A stretch of DNA of 64,000 bases, from positions 62,001-126,000 of the forward strand of contig NZ_JACIDW010000013.1 of the NCBI RefSeq assembly GCF_014196505.1, in the 5' to 3' direction. The stretch is from Rhizobium metallidurans (lineage in GTDB: Bacteria; Pseudomonadota; Alphaproteobacteria; Rhizobiales; Rhizobiaceae). Both the position numbers and the translations under genes were made by a program. This document shows, piece after piece, positions 1 to 8,805 of this stretch; positions within the stretch are counted from its first letter, which is position 1, and the number at the start of each line of letters is the position of its first letter. The notes beneath the pieces were generated by a model. The model was not told where the DNA came from, did not search any database, and worked only from the letters and a program-made list of their open reading frames with translations.

Positions 1-524
1 CAGTGATAGCGGTTGAGGAGGCGCGCGATGAAGTTCGCGGCAATACCCATCATCGCGATCGACAGGATCAGGCCGATGACCAGCACGGTCGGATGTTCGC
101 GGGCCGCGCCGGCGACCGCGAGCACGTTGTCGAGCGACATCGACACGTCGGCGATGACGATCTGCGTCGCGGCCTGGAAGAAGGTCTTGCGTGGCGCCTG
201 TGTGCCCTCGCCATTCTGCCCTTCGGCGTCCTGGGCGCTGTTGGCGCGGATTTCCCGCCACATCTTCCAGCAGACCCACAGAAGCAGGATACCGCCCGCG
301 AGCAGCAGGCCGATGATTTCAAGCAACTGCACGGTGACGCTGGCAAGCGCGATACGCAGCACGGTGGCGGCAATGATACCGACCAGAATGGCCTTCTTGC
401 GCTGATCGGGGGCAAGGCCCGCGGCCGCGAGCCCGATAACGACGGCATTGTCGCCGGCCAGGACCAGGTCGATGACGATGACCTGCAGAAGCGCCAGCAA
501 GCCGGCGGATGTGAATATTTCCAT
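1..524 (-). CDS. TerC/YjbE-family integral membrane protein (partial, C-terminus beyond window)
   Basis: N-terminal part of a TerC-family membrane protein; characterised relatives are linked to tellurite resistance and metal ion export. From the ATG at 524, 174 complete codons are present before the window edge cuts the gene. The protein opens with a hydrophobic helix (MEIFTSAGLLALLQ). Two acidic intramembrane motifs typical of the family are visible: DLVLAGDN around residues 19-26 and a second SLDN motif around residues 125-131. Between them is a charged, Gln/Glu-rich loop (about residues 85-105). The family is clear, but the transported substrate cannot be read from sequence. The upstream neighbour is a divergent-type regulatory pair on the other side of a short gap, and no operon partner is visible on the left. 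Confidence 0.85.
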   Translation of the reverse strand, partial: MEIFTSAGLLALLQVIVIDLVLAGDNAVVIGLAAAGLAPDQRKKAILVGIIAATVLRIALASVTVQLLEIIGLLLAGGILLLWVCWKMWREIRANSAQDAEGQNGEGTQAPRKTFFQAATQIVIADVSMSLDNVLAVAGAAREHPTVLVIGLILSIAMMGIAANFIARLLNRYH

Positions 525-650
525 GATGCGATAAATCCCTGCGCTGCCCGAAGCCTCTCCCCGGCGTCGCCAAGGCTTAAATGATCGGTCGGCAATGGAT
601 CAAGTGCTGTCGGCCAGCTTCCGCAAAAGATCCGCGCCTTTCGCGTAGAT

Positions 651-1115
651 TCAGGCGGATGCCGATTGTTCCGTGTGAATATTGCATCGCCCCTCCGGCA
701 TGCGCCGGTCGAAGTCGGCCGCGATGTCGGCGATGGTGATGGTGCGAAGACGCTCGAGCAGCAAGGCCTCGGCCTCCTTCAGCGCATCGCCGAGTTTCGC
801 ATCGACGGCCTGTTCCACCAGGCATTCCGGTTGATCGACCGATGGTCCGATCGCAAACAGCGGCGGCTTGCCGATCGCTTCGTAGATGTCGAACAGCGTG
901 ATCTGGTCGAGGCCGCGGGCGAGCTCCCAGCCGCCGCCATGGCCCTGCTCGGATCGGACATAGCCGCTGTCGCGCAGGCCCGCCATGGTCCGCCGGACGA
1001 CGACCGCGTTGGTGCCGAGCATTTTCGAAATGGTTTCCGATGTCGCGCGCTTGTAGTGCCGGTCCATGTGGATCAGCACGTGCAGCATGCGCGAAAGGCG
1101 GCTGTCGCGTCTCAT
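651..1115 (-). CDS. Rrf2-family transcriptional regulator
   Basis: A 154-residue Rrf2-type winged-helix repressor. The N-terminal third carries the family signature: helix-turn-helix around residues 20-45 followed by the wing sequence SEQGHGGGWELAR. The start at 1115 (MRRDSRLSRML) is preferred because longer readings add a non-conserved, Arg-rich extension. Family members such as IscR and NsrR bind an Fe-S cluster through three cysteines. Only two cysteines are visible here, both in the C-terminal half and not in a cluster arrangement, so it resembles the cofactor-less YwnA-like subgroup. It is transcribed away from the flavoprotein gene at 1234, with two dyads in the shared gap, so it most likely controls that gene and itself. 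The inducing signal is unknown; a thiol or electrophile stress signal is an inference from the partner. Confidence 0.88.
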   Translation of the reverse strand: MRRDSRLSRMLHVLIHMDRHYKRATSETISKMLGTNAVVVRRTMAGLRDSGYVRSEQGHGGGWELARGLDQITLFDIYEAIGKPPLFAIGPSVDQPECLVEQAVDAKLGDALKEAEALLLERLRTITIADIAADFDRRMPEGRCNIHTEQSASA

Positions 1116-1158
1116 TCGCTTACTCCTGTTGCGAGCAGTGTAACGCCGGCGATCATTT

Positions 1159-1210
1159 GTAACAAGATAGGTTACGTGTCTTGACGACAGGCTTTTATGT
1201 AACATATGAA
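1159..1210. promoter_or_regulatory. Divergent promoter/operator region with two dyads
   Basis: Between the Rrf2 gene and the flavoprotein gene lie an inverted repeat GTAAC-N7-GTTAC (1159-1175) and a perfect odd-length palindrome TATGT-A-ACATA (1196-1206). A plausible plus-strand promoter overlaps them: TTGACG at 1181-1186 and TATGAA at 1205-1210, 18 bases apart. The second palindrome would cover the -10 element, as expected for repression. That the Rrf2 protein binds here is inferred from the layout. Confidence 0.5.
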
Positions 1211-1233
1211 GATGCGAAAGATAGGAGCACGTC

Positions 1234-2133
1234 ATGATTTACGATGTCATCATTGTCGGCGGCAGTTTCGCCGGCCAGTCCGCCGCCATGCAACTCGCCC
1301 GCGCCCGCCGCAACGTGCTGGTCGTCGACGGCCGCAAGCCGCGCAATCGCTTCGCCGCCGCATCCCACGGCTTTCTCGGCCAGGATGGAAAGGCGCCCGA
1401 GGCAATCATCGCCGAGGCGTCACGCCAGCTCGCCCTCTACAGGACGGTGACGCAGCTGGAGGGTGAAGCGACCGACATCGGCAGGCAAGGGGATGTGTTC
1501 TCGCTGACGCTTGCCGATGGCGAAACGCTGCGCGCCGCCCGCGTCGTTCTCGCCACCGGTGTTCGCGACGAGCTTCCCGATATCGATGGATTGCAACAGC
1601 GCTGGGGCAAGACCGTGATGCATTGCCCCTATTGCCATGGCTACGAAGTCGCCGACCAGCCGCTCGGCGTGCTTGCCGGCGGCCCGATGTCGGTCCATCA
1701 GGCGCAGATGATCCCGGATTGGGGGCCGACCACCTATTTCACGCAAGGAGAATGGGAGCCGGATCCCGAGCAGGCGGCGTTGCTCGATGCGCGCGGCGTC
1801 GTCGTCGTCCGCAGCCCGGTCGTCGAGTTGCTGGGAGAACAGACGAAGCTGGAAGCCGTCCGGCTCAAGGACGGCCGCGTCGTGCCGCTCGGCGGCCTGT
1901 TCGTCGCGCCGAAGACGCATCTCGTGAGCCCCCTTGCCGAGCAGCTCGGCTGCGCGCTGGAAGCCGGTCCCACCGGCCCCTTCATCCGCGTCGACAATTT
2001 TCAGCAGACCACGGTCAAGGGCGTCTATGCCGCCGGCGATGCGGCGGTCGCGATGGCCAATGCGACCATGGCCTCGGCCGCGGGCGTGATGGCCGGCGTT
2101 GCCGCCCACCGCTCGCTGATCATGCCGGACTAA
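1234..2133 (+). CDS. Thioredoxin-reductase-like NAD(P)/FAD-dependent oxidoreductase
   Basis: A 299-residue flavoprotein of the thioredoxin reductase fold. The FAD-binding GGSFAG glycine motif is at residues 9-14, a redox-active CPYC pair is at Cys131/Cys134 inside HCPYCHGYE, and the second FAD contact GVYAAGDAA lies near residue 270. The NADPH-domain glycine motif between CPYC and the C-terminus is degenerate (VLAGGPMSVH), so it may not be a true thioredoxin reductase. Such proteins next to Rrf2 regulators are common in rhizobia, and the electron acceptor is not established. A good ribosome site (AGGAG) precedes the ATG. Regulation by the divergent Rrf2 protein is likely from the shared dyad-rich promoter. 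Confidence 0.85.
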   Translation: MIYDVIIVGGSFAGQSAAMQLARARRNVLVVDGRKPRNRFAAASHGFLGQDGKAPEAIIAEASRQLALYRTVTQLEGEATDIGRQGDVFSLTLADGETLRAARVVLATGVRDELPDIDGLQQRWGKTVMHCPYCHGYEVADQPLGVLAGGPMSVHQAQMIPDWGPTTYFTQGEWEPDPEQAALLDARGVVVVRSPVVELLGEQTKLEAVRLKDGRVVPLGGLFVAPKTHLVSPLAEQLGCALEAGPTGPFIRVDNFQQTTVKGVYAAGDAAVAMANATMASAAGVMAGVAAHRSLIMPD

Positions 2134-2183
2134 ACCCGCGCCGGCGAAAGGCATTTGGCCAGGCGATCTTCAATCAAACGAAA

Positions 2184-2213
2184 ATCCCCCGCGAACGACG
2201 GTTCGCGGGGGAT
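2184..2213 (-). terminator. Rho-independent terminator of podJ
   Basis: Perfect 13-bp stem (ATCCCCCGCGAAC at 2184-2196 paired with 2201-2213) and a four-base loop. Read on the minus strand it is followed by TTTTCGTTTG, so it mainly terminates podJ. It may also stop readthrough from the plus-strand flavoprotein gene. Confidence 0.8.
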
Positions 2214-2234
2214 ATGTAGCGAGCCCTTGCTCGA

Positions 2235-5200
2235 TCAGGCCTTGGTCGATGGCGCCTTGTTGCGTTCCAGCAGCGCCTTGACGGTCGCGTCGTTGATCTT
2301 GCCGCTCGGCTCCTGGCCGATCGACTTCTGGAAGCTCTTGATCGCGGCAACCGTCTTGGTTCCCATTTCACCGTCCGGCTGGCCGGCGTCGAAACCGTTA
2401 TTGTTCAGGATCGCCTGGATGTTGCGGATCGCCCGCTTCATGTCGACGCTGGATGTCTTGATGCCGGCGCCGGTGCCGGCCCATTCGTCTGGAACCTGGA
2501 TGCCGTTGGCCTTGTTGTCGAGCGGCTCGGCCTTCCAGAGATCCGCCTTGGCGCGAGCCTTTTCCAGCTGATCCGGCTTCATGGCATTGGCCACTTCGTC
2601 GCGCTTCTGCGAAGCGTCCTTGTCGCCGCCCTTGGCCGCGATCGCGAACCACTTGTAGGATTCCGTCAGGTCCTGCGGCACGCCGTTGCCGCGAGCGCAC
2701 AGGATCGCCAGGTTGAACTGGCTGTCGGTGATGCCGAGGTTGGCGGCCTTTGTGAACCAGTTGGCCGCTGCCGAATAATCCTGCTGCCCAAGCGCGCCGG
2801 AGGCGTAGAGCACGGCGAGATTGTGCATCGCGTTCGCGTTGCCCTGGCTCGCGGCTTGTTCGTAGAACTGCTTGGCCTTGTCGGCGTCGCGGGCAACGCC
2901 GTTGCCCTTCTCGTACATGCTGCCCAGGCGGTATTGCGCCGGTGCGAAGCCTCTGTCGGCCGCCAGCTGATACCAGTTCAGCGCCTGGTTCGCATCGGCG
3001 GTCACGCCCGCGCGGCCTTCGCTGTAGCGTGCGCCGATTTCAAACAGCGCCAGCGGATCGCCGGACTTTGCCGCATCCGAGAGCGACTTTGGCTGGATCG
3101 TGTCGGGGACGGCGATCTCGGCGGTCGGCGCCGTCGCGGCTGCCGATGGTGCCGGGTCGTTGGCGGTGAATGCCGATGTGTCCTGCGGAGCGCCGGAAGG
3201 CGAGAGCGTGCCGCTGCCGCCGAGCGGTGCGGCTTCGGTCAGGCGCTCGGGCGTGCCGGGCTCGGTCGGCGCCGGTGCGGTGTCCGCCGTCACCGGCGGG
3301 GTCTGCGTCGACACGGCAGGTGCCTCCGGCGCTGCGGCGACGGGCGCGGAAGGCTCAGGCGCGGTTTCGCTGTCGGCCGGTAGAGTTCCGTTCTGTCCGT
3401 CGGTGATCGCCGCCACTTCCGCGGTCGGCGCGGGTGCGCCCGACGTCAGCGTGCGGGCCAGCGGAAACGCCATGATCGCCAGAAGCACGGCGCCGACGGC
3501 AAGCAGGATCGGACGCCGGAAGCGCGAAAACGCGCTGCCCTTGCCTGATTCCTTGGCCGGGTCCTTGATCTTCGCCTTCTTCTCGCCCTTCACCGACGCG
3601 GTCTTGCCGCTGGGGTCGACTTCGAGGGCGGCAGCCTGCGCGGCACGGCGGGCGGCCGCGATATAGTCGGCGCGATCCGTATCGCTTTCCGGTTTCGGAT
3701 TGGTGCGGGCCGCGTTCTGGCTGGCGCGGACGCGTTCCAGGATCTTCTTGACGTCGGGTGCGCCGGAACCCGGCTCCAGCGGCTCGTTGGCCGCTTCCGC
3801 CGGCATCACGTCAACAGGATCGATCGACGGAGCCGGGTCGATGACGGCGCGTTCGCCGGTCTTGGCCTTCTTCGACGGCAGCAGGCGCTTGCCGAGGCTG
3901 ACGAGCAGGCTTCCCTTGGCGGCTGCGGCGGGCTTGCTGGCGGCCTCGATGGCAATGGCGCTGGTGTCGGATGGAGCGATCGCGGGCGCGGCCGGCTCTG
4001 GCGCGGTTTCTGTCTTGCGCACCGCTTCCGGCACGCGCGTGCCGAACACGGCGGGCTTCTCGATCTCTTCGGCGCCGGCCTGCGTCATCGCGTAGGGATC
4101 GACGTTGAAATCGACGTCGGCGGTCGGCATCCGCGCCGGCGGACGGGCCGTGCGGCTTTCCATGTCGTCCAGCCGGTCGGCGATGTGCACCAGCGTTTCG
4201 TGCAGCGCCTGGAACGTCTTGTGCGTGCGTTCCTCGCCGCTGCGGCTCAGATCCTCGAGATGACGCAGATCGGCCGCCAGCGCGTTGAGCGCCGACATGT
4301 CGACGCCGGCAGCGCCGCCCGTCAGGGCGCCATTGCGCGAATAGGCCTCGACAACCGCCTCGGCGGCCTGACGGGCCGCTTCGACGATATATTCGTCGCT
4401 GGTCGCCATATAGTCTTCGATCGCGCCCATGCGGCGGTCGAAATCGATGGCGATCTCGGTGCTCGGGCGCGGCTCGCTCATCAGCGCGGAAAGATTGGCG
4501 ATCTGGTCTTCCAGATTGCGCAGCGCATTCGCGTCGGTCGCGGGCGCTGCCGAGCTTTCGTCGAGACGCGCGGCGATATCGCTCAGCCGGTCCTCGATGC
4601 GCAGGAATGCGGCGTCGTCGACAGGGGTCTGGATCGCCTGCTGCGGCTGGAATTCCATCTCGTCGATGCGGCGGGCGAGATAGTCGAGGCGCTGCGCCAG
4701 CGCGTCGTTGACGGCGCCGTTCTCCAGCGCGTCGATCTTGCGCGAGATATCGGCGAGCGCGCCGGTCAGTTCCGGCTGCGGAGCGGCCCGCTGGCTCTTC
4801 TCTAGCAGGAAGGCCAGATGTTCGAGCCGTTCGTCGAGCCGCGACGTGGCCTCGGCATTGGCGACTTCCTCGACACGCGCGGTCAGGGCTTCCAGCCGTT
4901 CGGCGAGACCGTCGGCCGGGCTCGCGCGGCTTGCCACGCTCTGGCCCATCATCTCGATCTGTTCGGCAAGGCCGCTCAACCGTCCCTCGAGGCGGTGCAT
5001 GGCGGCCGGGTCGCCCGACGTCGCGGCACGGCCGGTCGCGGCGATCGCGCGGCTGATTTCGTCGAGGCGGCTGTCCATCGACGCGAACTGCTCGGACATC
5101 GCCCGGTCATGCGGCTGGATCATGCTGCCGAACTGCTCCATCGCCGTGGCGATGGAGATGAGCTTGTCTTCGAGTGCCTTGACGGCCGGGCTCTCGCCCA

Positions 5201-6038
5201 TGCCGCCGATATGGCGCTTGATATCGTCGAGGCGGTAGGCAAGCGCCACCAGCTCTTCCTGCAGGCCTGACGTGTCGATCGCGTGCAGCTGGTTTTCGAA
5301 GCCGTCCCAGCGCTGGTCCATGTGGCGCAGCGAATCCTCGCGCGCCAGCCCGTCCATCAGCGAGCGCAGGTCTTCGAATTCGCCGCGCAGGCCATGGGCC
5401 TCCGAGGTCTCCGAGCGCGCGGCCAGATGGTTGATGCTGTCGGCAAGCCGGCTCATGTCGGCATGAATGTCTTCGGCGAAAGGACGGTCGGCGGCCGTCG
5501 CCTTGATCTCGCGCAGCTCGCCGCGCAGTGCGTCCATTTCGCGGGCGACGCCCTCGGAGATATCGCGCTTCAAATCCTGGCGCAGGCTGACGAGCGCCTG
5601 GGCGATTTCCGTCATCGTGTCTTCGCCACCACGCGGATGGGCGACGGGTGCCTGCGGCGGCTGGACGGCCGCGCGCGGCTGCGGCGCTGGCGTCTGTGCG
5701 GGAGCCGGCTGGGCCGCATAGGCCGTCGCCTGCTCGCGGGGTGCGTAAGAAGTGGTCTCGCGGGCGGCACGCTCGCGGCTCGCATCGAGCATGCGCTGGC
5801 GCTGGCGGATCTCGGCGAGCGGATCGGGACGCGGCTCGGCGGCGGCGTATGGCGCGCGCGGGGCGTAGCTGGCGGGGGCGGTTTCGCGTTCGGGCGCCGG
5901 CGGGCGATTGCGCTGCTCGCGCACCCCGCTGCCGATCAAGCCTTCGATCCGTGCTTCCAATCCCTCGATCGTGCGGTTCAGCGCGTCAAGCGACGCCCTG
6001 TCGGAAGGCCGGGGAGAATGTGATCGCGATCCGTTCAT
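2235..6038 (-). CDS. podJ: PodJ-like polar localization factor (coiled coil, TM, Sel1 repeats, peptidoglycan-binding domain)
   Basis: A 1267-residue scaffold with the architecture of PodJ, the cell-pole organiser of Caulobacter and rhizobia. A long, Ala/Glu/Arg-rich N-terminal part (about residues 130-640) reads as coiled coil with repeated LxxRLDxI-type heptads and would be cytoplasmic. A basic stretch then precedes one membrane helix near residues 841-861. A Pro/Ala/Thr-rich linker leads to Sel1-type repeats (about 990-1146; motif A-x-YRLGSMYEKGNGV). The C-terminus is a peptidoglycan-binding domain (about 1196-1263; NGFDAGQPDGEMGTKT). The periplasmic half could anchor the protein to the wall while the coiled coil recruits polar partners. 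It is transcribed alone and ends in a strong terminator. The role is assigned by architecture; the client proteins cannot be seen. Confidence 0.85.
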   Translation of the reverse strand: MNGSRSHSPRPSDRASLDALNRTIEGLEARIEGLIGSGVREQRNRPPAPERETAPASYAPRAPYAAAEPRPDPLAEIRQRQRMLDASRERAARETTSYAPREQATAYAAQPAPAQTPAPQPRAAVQPPQAPVAHPRGGEDTMTEIAQALVSLRQDLKRDISEGVAREMDALRGELREIKATAADRPFAEDIHADMSRLADSINHLAARSETSEAHGLRGEFEDLRSLMDGLAREDSLRHMDQRWDGFENQLHAIDTSGLQEELVALAYRLDDIKRHIGGMGESPAVKALEDKLISIATAMEQFGSMIQPHDRAMSEQFASMDSRLDEISRAIAATGRAATSGDPAAMHRLEGRLSGLAEQIEMMGQSVASRASPADGLAERLEALTARVEEVANAEATSRLDERLEHLAFLLEKSQRAAPQPELTGALADISRKIDALENGAVNDALAQRLDYLARRIDEMEFQPQQAIQTPVDDAAFLRIEDRLSDIAARLDESSAAPATDANALRNLEDQIANLSALMSEPRPSTEIAIDFDRRMGAIEDYMATSDEYIVEAARQAAEAVVEAYSRNGALTGGAAGVDMSALNALAADLRHLEDLSRSGEERTHKTFQALHETLVHIADRLDDMESRTARPPARMPTADVDFNVDPYAMTQAGAEEIEKPAVFGTRVPEAVRKTETAPEPAAPAIAPSDTSAIAIEAASKPAAAAKGSLLVSLGKRLLPSKKAKTGERAVIDPAPSIDPVDVMPAEAANEPLEPGSGAPDVKKILERVRASQNAARTNPKPESDTDRADYIAAARRAAQAAALEVDPSGKTASVKGEKKAKIKDPAKESGKGSAFSRFRRPILLAVGAVLLAIMAFPLARTLTSGAPAPTAEVAAITDGQNGTLPADSETAPEPSAPVAAAPEAPAVSTQTPPVTADTAPAPTEPGTPERLTEAAPLGGSGTLSPSGAPQDTSAFTANDPAPSAAATAPTAEIAVPDTIQPKSLSDAAKSGDPLALFEIGARYSEGRAGVTADANQALNWYQLAADRGFAPAQYRLGSMYEKGNGVARDADKAKQFYEQAASQGNANAMHNLAVLYASGALGQQDYSAAANWFTKAANLGITDSQFNLAILCARGNGVPQDLTESYKWFAIAAKGGDKDASQKRDEVANAMKPDQLEKARAKADLWKAEPLDNKANGIQVPDEWAGTGAGIKTSSVDMKRAIRNIQAILNNNGFDAGQPDGEMGTKTVAAIKSFQKSIGQEPSGKINDATVKALLERNKAPSTKA

Positions 6039-6410
6039 CTTCTTGCTCGCTTATCTGTTCGCACCCTCGTCAGGGCCGATCATTGGCTTTTCCGTCAGAG
6101 CCGCAACGAATGCGGATCAGAGAGCATCGTCCATAAGAGGATATTCAATTAGGCTTTCCTCAAGCTGTACGTGTGGCGCGCATTCCATAAAACGCGAGAC
6201 TTGAAAGAAGGAATGCAGGACACCAATGCTCAACCGTCACCTTTCACGGAACGTGGTAAATAACCCGTTAACCGGTGTGGAGATTTTTTAACTTTTGCGG
6301 GTGCCACGGCCGATTTCGTGCCGAAACCGGTCTTCTAATGTACAAGCAGGCTCAGGCGGATACCGCCGCTGCCGCCGCGTGTCGGCCGACAAGGAGGGAG
6401 AGGCGAAGCG
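6039..6410. other. Intergenic region upstream of podJ
   Basis: 372 bases without a convincing gene. The half near podJ is its promoter region. On the minus strand it contains TTAA-N7-TTTAC (bases 6256-6271 of the plus strand read GTAAATAACCCGTTAA), one mismatch from the CtrA box TTAA-N7-TTAAC. That is suggestive for a polarity gene but weak. A run of six T at 6284-6289 and a GC-rich tail adjoin the end of the Lrp gene. Confidence 0.35.
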
Positions 6411-6866
6411 CTAGATCCGGCGCGCCTTGATCGTGTTCATCACGAAGCTCGTCTCGATCGTGTCGACGCATTTCAGCCGCGCGATCTTCTCCTTGACGAA
6501 GCGCTCGTAGTCGTCGAGCCCCGAGCTCATCACCTTGAGCACGTAATCCCGCGATCCGGTGACGAGATGGCATTCCAGCACCTCGTCCCATTCGCGCACG
6601 GCATTCTCGAACATCCGGATTTCGTCCTCGTGCTGGCGGCTGAGGCGGATCGAGGCGAGCGCCGTCATCGTCCAGCCGTTGACGGCGGGATCGATCAGCG
6701 CGGTATATCCCTGGATGATCTCGGCCTCCTCGAGCCGCCGCAAGCGGCGCAGGCAGGCGGAGGCGGAAAGGCCGACACGCTCGGCGAGTTCGTTGTTGGC
6801 AATCCGCGCGTCGCCGGCGAGCTCCTTCAGAATCCGCCGGTCCATCTCATCCGCAACTTTCTGCAC
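6411..6866 (-). CDS. Lrp/AsnC-family transcriptional regulator
   Basis: A 151-residue feast/famine regulator: N-terminal winged helix (MDRRILKELAGDARIANNEL onward, HTH around residues 25-50) and a C-terminal RAM ligand domain with the ECHLVTGSRDYVLKV signature near residue 100. The GTG at 6866 is chosen as start because GGAGAA lies eight bases upstream; an ATG seven codons further in (MDRRIL) is possible. It is divergent from the PLP enzyme at 6993, the usual arrangement for an Lrp protein that senses an amino acid and controls its catabolism. The effector is not determinable here, although a sulfur-containing amino acid is a reasonable guess from the neighbour. Confidence 0.9.
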   Translation of the reverse strand: MQKVADEMDRRILKELAGDARIANNELAERVGLSASACLRRLRRLEEAEIIQGYTALIDPAVNGWTMTALASIRLSRQHEDEIRMFENAVREWDEVLECHLVTGSRDYVLKVMSSGLDDYERFVKEKIARLKCVDTIETSFVMNTIKARRI

Positions 6867-6992
6867 GCAATCTTCTCCGCTCTCGCACGATGTTGCTTCC
6901 AACATCGCAGCCGCGCTCCAAATAGCAATAACACCGCATGCTTTTCGATATATTTTGCCGTTATCAATTCATCTTTGAAGCAGGAGACGACC

Positions 6993-8276
6993 ATGACCGC
7001 GCCGCATCCCTCCAAGACCCATATCGGCAATCACGCCCTGCATCCCGAAACCCAGATGCTGAACTATGGCTACGATCCCGAACTGTCAGAGGGCGCGGTC
7101 AAGCCGCCGGTGTTCCTGACCTCGACATTCGTGTTCAAGTCCGCCGAGGATGGCCGCGATTTCTTCGATTATGTCTCCGGCCGCCGCGAGCCGCCGGCGG
7201 GGCAGGGGGCCGGCCTCGTCTATTCGCGTTTCAATCATCCGAACAGCGAGATCGTCGAGGATCGCCTCGCCGTCTACGAGCGCACGGAGAGCTGCGCGCT
7301 GTTCTCGTCCGGCATGTCGGCCATCGCCACTACGCTGCTGGCCTTCGTGCGCCCGGGTGATGCGGTGCTGCACTCGCAACCGCTCTATGGCGGCACGGAA
7401 ACCTTGCTCGCCAAGACCTTCCTCAATCTCGGTGTCGCGGCCGTCGGTTTCGCCGATGGTGTCGACGAGACATCGGTGCGGGCCGCCGCCGAACAGGCGA
7501 TGGCCAAGGGCCGGGTGTCGATGATCCTCGTGGAGACCCCTGCGAACCCGACCAACAGCCTTGTCGATGTCGCGATGATGCACCGCATAGCCGACATGAT
7601 CGGCGCCAAGCAGGGCCACACGCCGATCGTCGCCTGCGACAACACGCTGCTCGGTCCCGTCTTCCAGCGCCCGATCGAGCACGGCGCCGACATCTCGCTC
7701 TATTCGCTGACCAAATATGTGGGCGGCCACTCCGACCTGATCGCCGGCGCCGCACTCGGCAGCAAGGCTGTCATGAAGCAGGTCAAGGCGCTGAGAGGCG
7801 CGATCGGCACGCAGCTCGATCCGCACTCCTGCTGGATGCTCGGCCGCTCGCTGGAAACGTTGCAGATCCGCATGGAGCGCGCCAACAACAACGCGCTCGC
7901 GGTGGCGGACTTCCTGCGCGCGCATCCGAAGGTCAGGAAAATCCATTATCTTCCATATCACGAGCCGTCATCGCCGCTCGGCCGCACCTTCGCCGCGCAA
8001 TGCACCGGCGCCGGATCGACTTTTTCCTTCGATATCGAAGGCGGTCAGCCGGCCTCGTTCAAATTCCTCAACGCGCTGCAGATCTTCAAGCTCGCCGTCA
8101 GCCTGGGCGGCACGGAATCGCTCGCCAGCCATCCGGCGACGATGACGCACTCCGGCGTTCCGGCCGATGTGCGTCAAAGGATCGGCGTTCTGGATTCCAC
8201 CATCCGCCTGTCGATCGGCATCGAGCATCCAGACGATCTCATTGCCGATCTGACCCAGGCGCTGGACGCGGCCTGA
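6993..8276 (+). CDS. Cystathionine gamma-synthase/methionine gamma-lyase family PLP enzyme
   Basis: A 427-residue member of the Cys/Met metabolism PLP-dependent family. Visible landmarks are YSRFNHPN (about 75-82), the cofactor-stacking region SSGMSAI, the Asp of ACDNTLLGP, and the PLP lysine Lys241 in SLTKYVGGHSD. The C-terminal SLGGTESLASHPATMTHSG is diagnostic for the family. Members include cystathionine gamma-synthase, O-acetylhomoserine sulfhydrylase and methionine gamma-lyase, and sequence reading alone does not separate them. Pairing with a divergent Lrp regulator, rather than other biosynthetic genes, favours a catabolic lyase. The start at 6993 follows a clear AGGAG site; longer readings run through the Lrp gene. 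Confidence 0.88.
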   Translation: MTAPHPSKTHIGNHALHPETQMLNYGYDPELSEGAVKPPVFLTSTFVFKSAEDGRDFFDYVSGRREPPAGQGAGLVYSRFNHPNSEIVEDRLAVYERTESCALFSSGMSAIATTLLAFVRPGDAVLHSQPLYGGTETLLAKTFLNLGVAAVGFADGVDETSVRAAAEQAMAKGRVSMILVETPANPTNSLVDVAMMHRIADMIGAKQGHTPIVACDNTLLGPVFQRPIEHGADISLYSLTKYVGGHSDLIAGAALGSKAVMKQVKALRGAIGTQLDPHSCWMLGRSLETLQIRMERANNNALAVADFLRAHPKVRKIHYLPYHEPSSPLGRTFAAQCTGAGSTFSFDIEGGQPASFKFLNALQIFKLAVSLGGTESLASHPATMTHSGVPADVRQRIGVLDSTIRLSIGIEHPDDLIADLTQALDAA

Positions 8277-8303
8277 TCGCCGCGAATGGGAAAAGGTGGC
8301 GGC

Positions 8304-8675
8304 TCAGGCCGCCGCCGTCTCCCTCACATCGTCGAGCAGGAAGTGCACGACCACATATTTGGTGGTGAAGTGGCGTCCGCCCTCGGTGACGTTGTCGACC
8401 GTACCGCCATCGGCGGGATGCCAGGCGTGGTAGTGCGGATTGGTGGTGATCAGCGTCACCGCCTTGCCGAGGTTTCTGCCGTCGAGCCGGTAGCGCGCTT
8501 CCGCCAGCGGCCAGATGCGCTCGTAATCCTCCATCGGAATGCGGACTTTTAACGCTTGCCGGCTGATTGCCTCGCTGCGCGAGCCGTCCTCATGTTCTAT
8601 CGCGGGAAGATCGAGTGCCACTTCTTCTGCGTTGTCCAGAACGAAGTTGAACTCTTCGGGCCACATCCGTCTCAT
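8304..8675 (-). CDS. Hypothetical protein, 123 residues
   Basis: A soluble acidic protein I do not recognise. It contains an HYHAWHPADGG stretch near residues 81-91 and a hydrophobic C-terminal segment TTKYVVVHFLLDD. The His-rich patch could bind metal, but no family motif is complete. A strong ribosome site (AGGAGGAG) lies just upstream of the ATG at 8675, which supports it as a real gene. It stands alone, convergent with the PLP enzyme and tandem behind no obvious operon. Confidence 0.7.
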   Translation of the reverse strand: MRRMWPEEFNFVLDNAEEVALDLPAIEHEDGSRSEAISRQALKVRIPMEDYERIWPLAEARYRLDGRNLGKAVTLITTNPHYHAWHPADGGTVDNVTEGGRHFTTKYVVVHFLLDDVRETAAA

Positions 8676-8805
8676 GAAATCGCTCCTCCTAAGCTTTTTC
8701 GTCGGTTAGCCAACGAAGTTTAGCGCGTCTTCGGCAGGAAGCAAACGATACCTGCGGCGCGCCCGCCAGACGACCGGCCGCAAGCTATGTCAAGAGTGGG
8801 ATGTG

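Noticed and set aside
6906..6992. SAM-type riboswitch before the PLP sulfur amino acid enzyme
   Set aside because: The leader is only 87 bases and shows no SAM-II or SAM-V pattern; Lrp control fits better.
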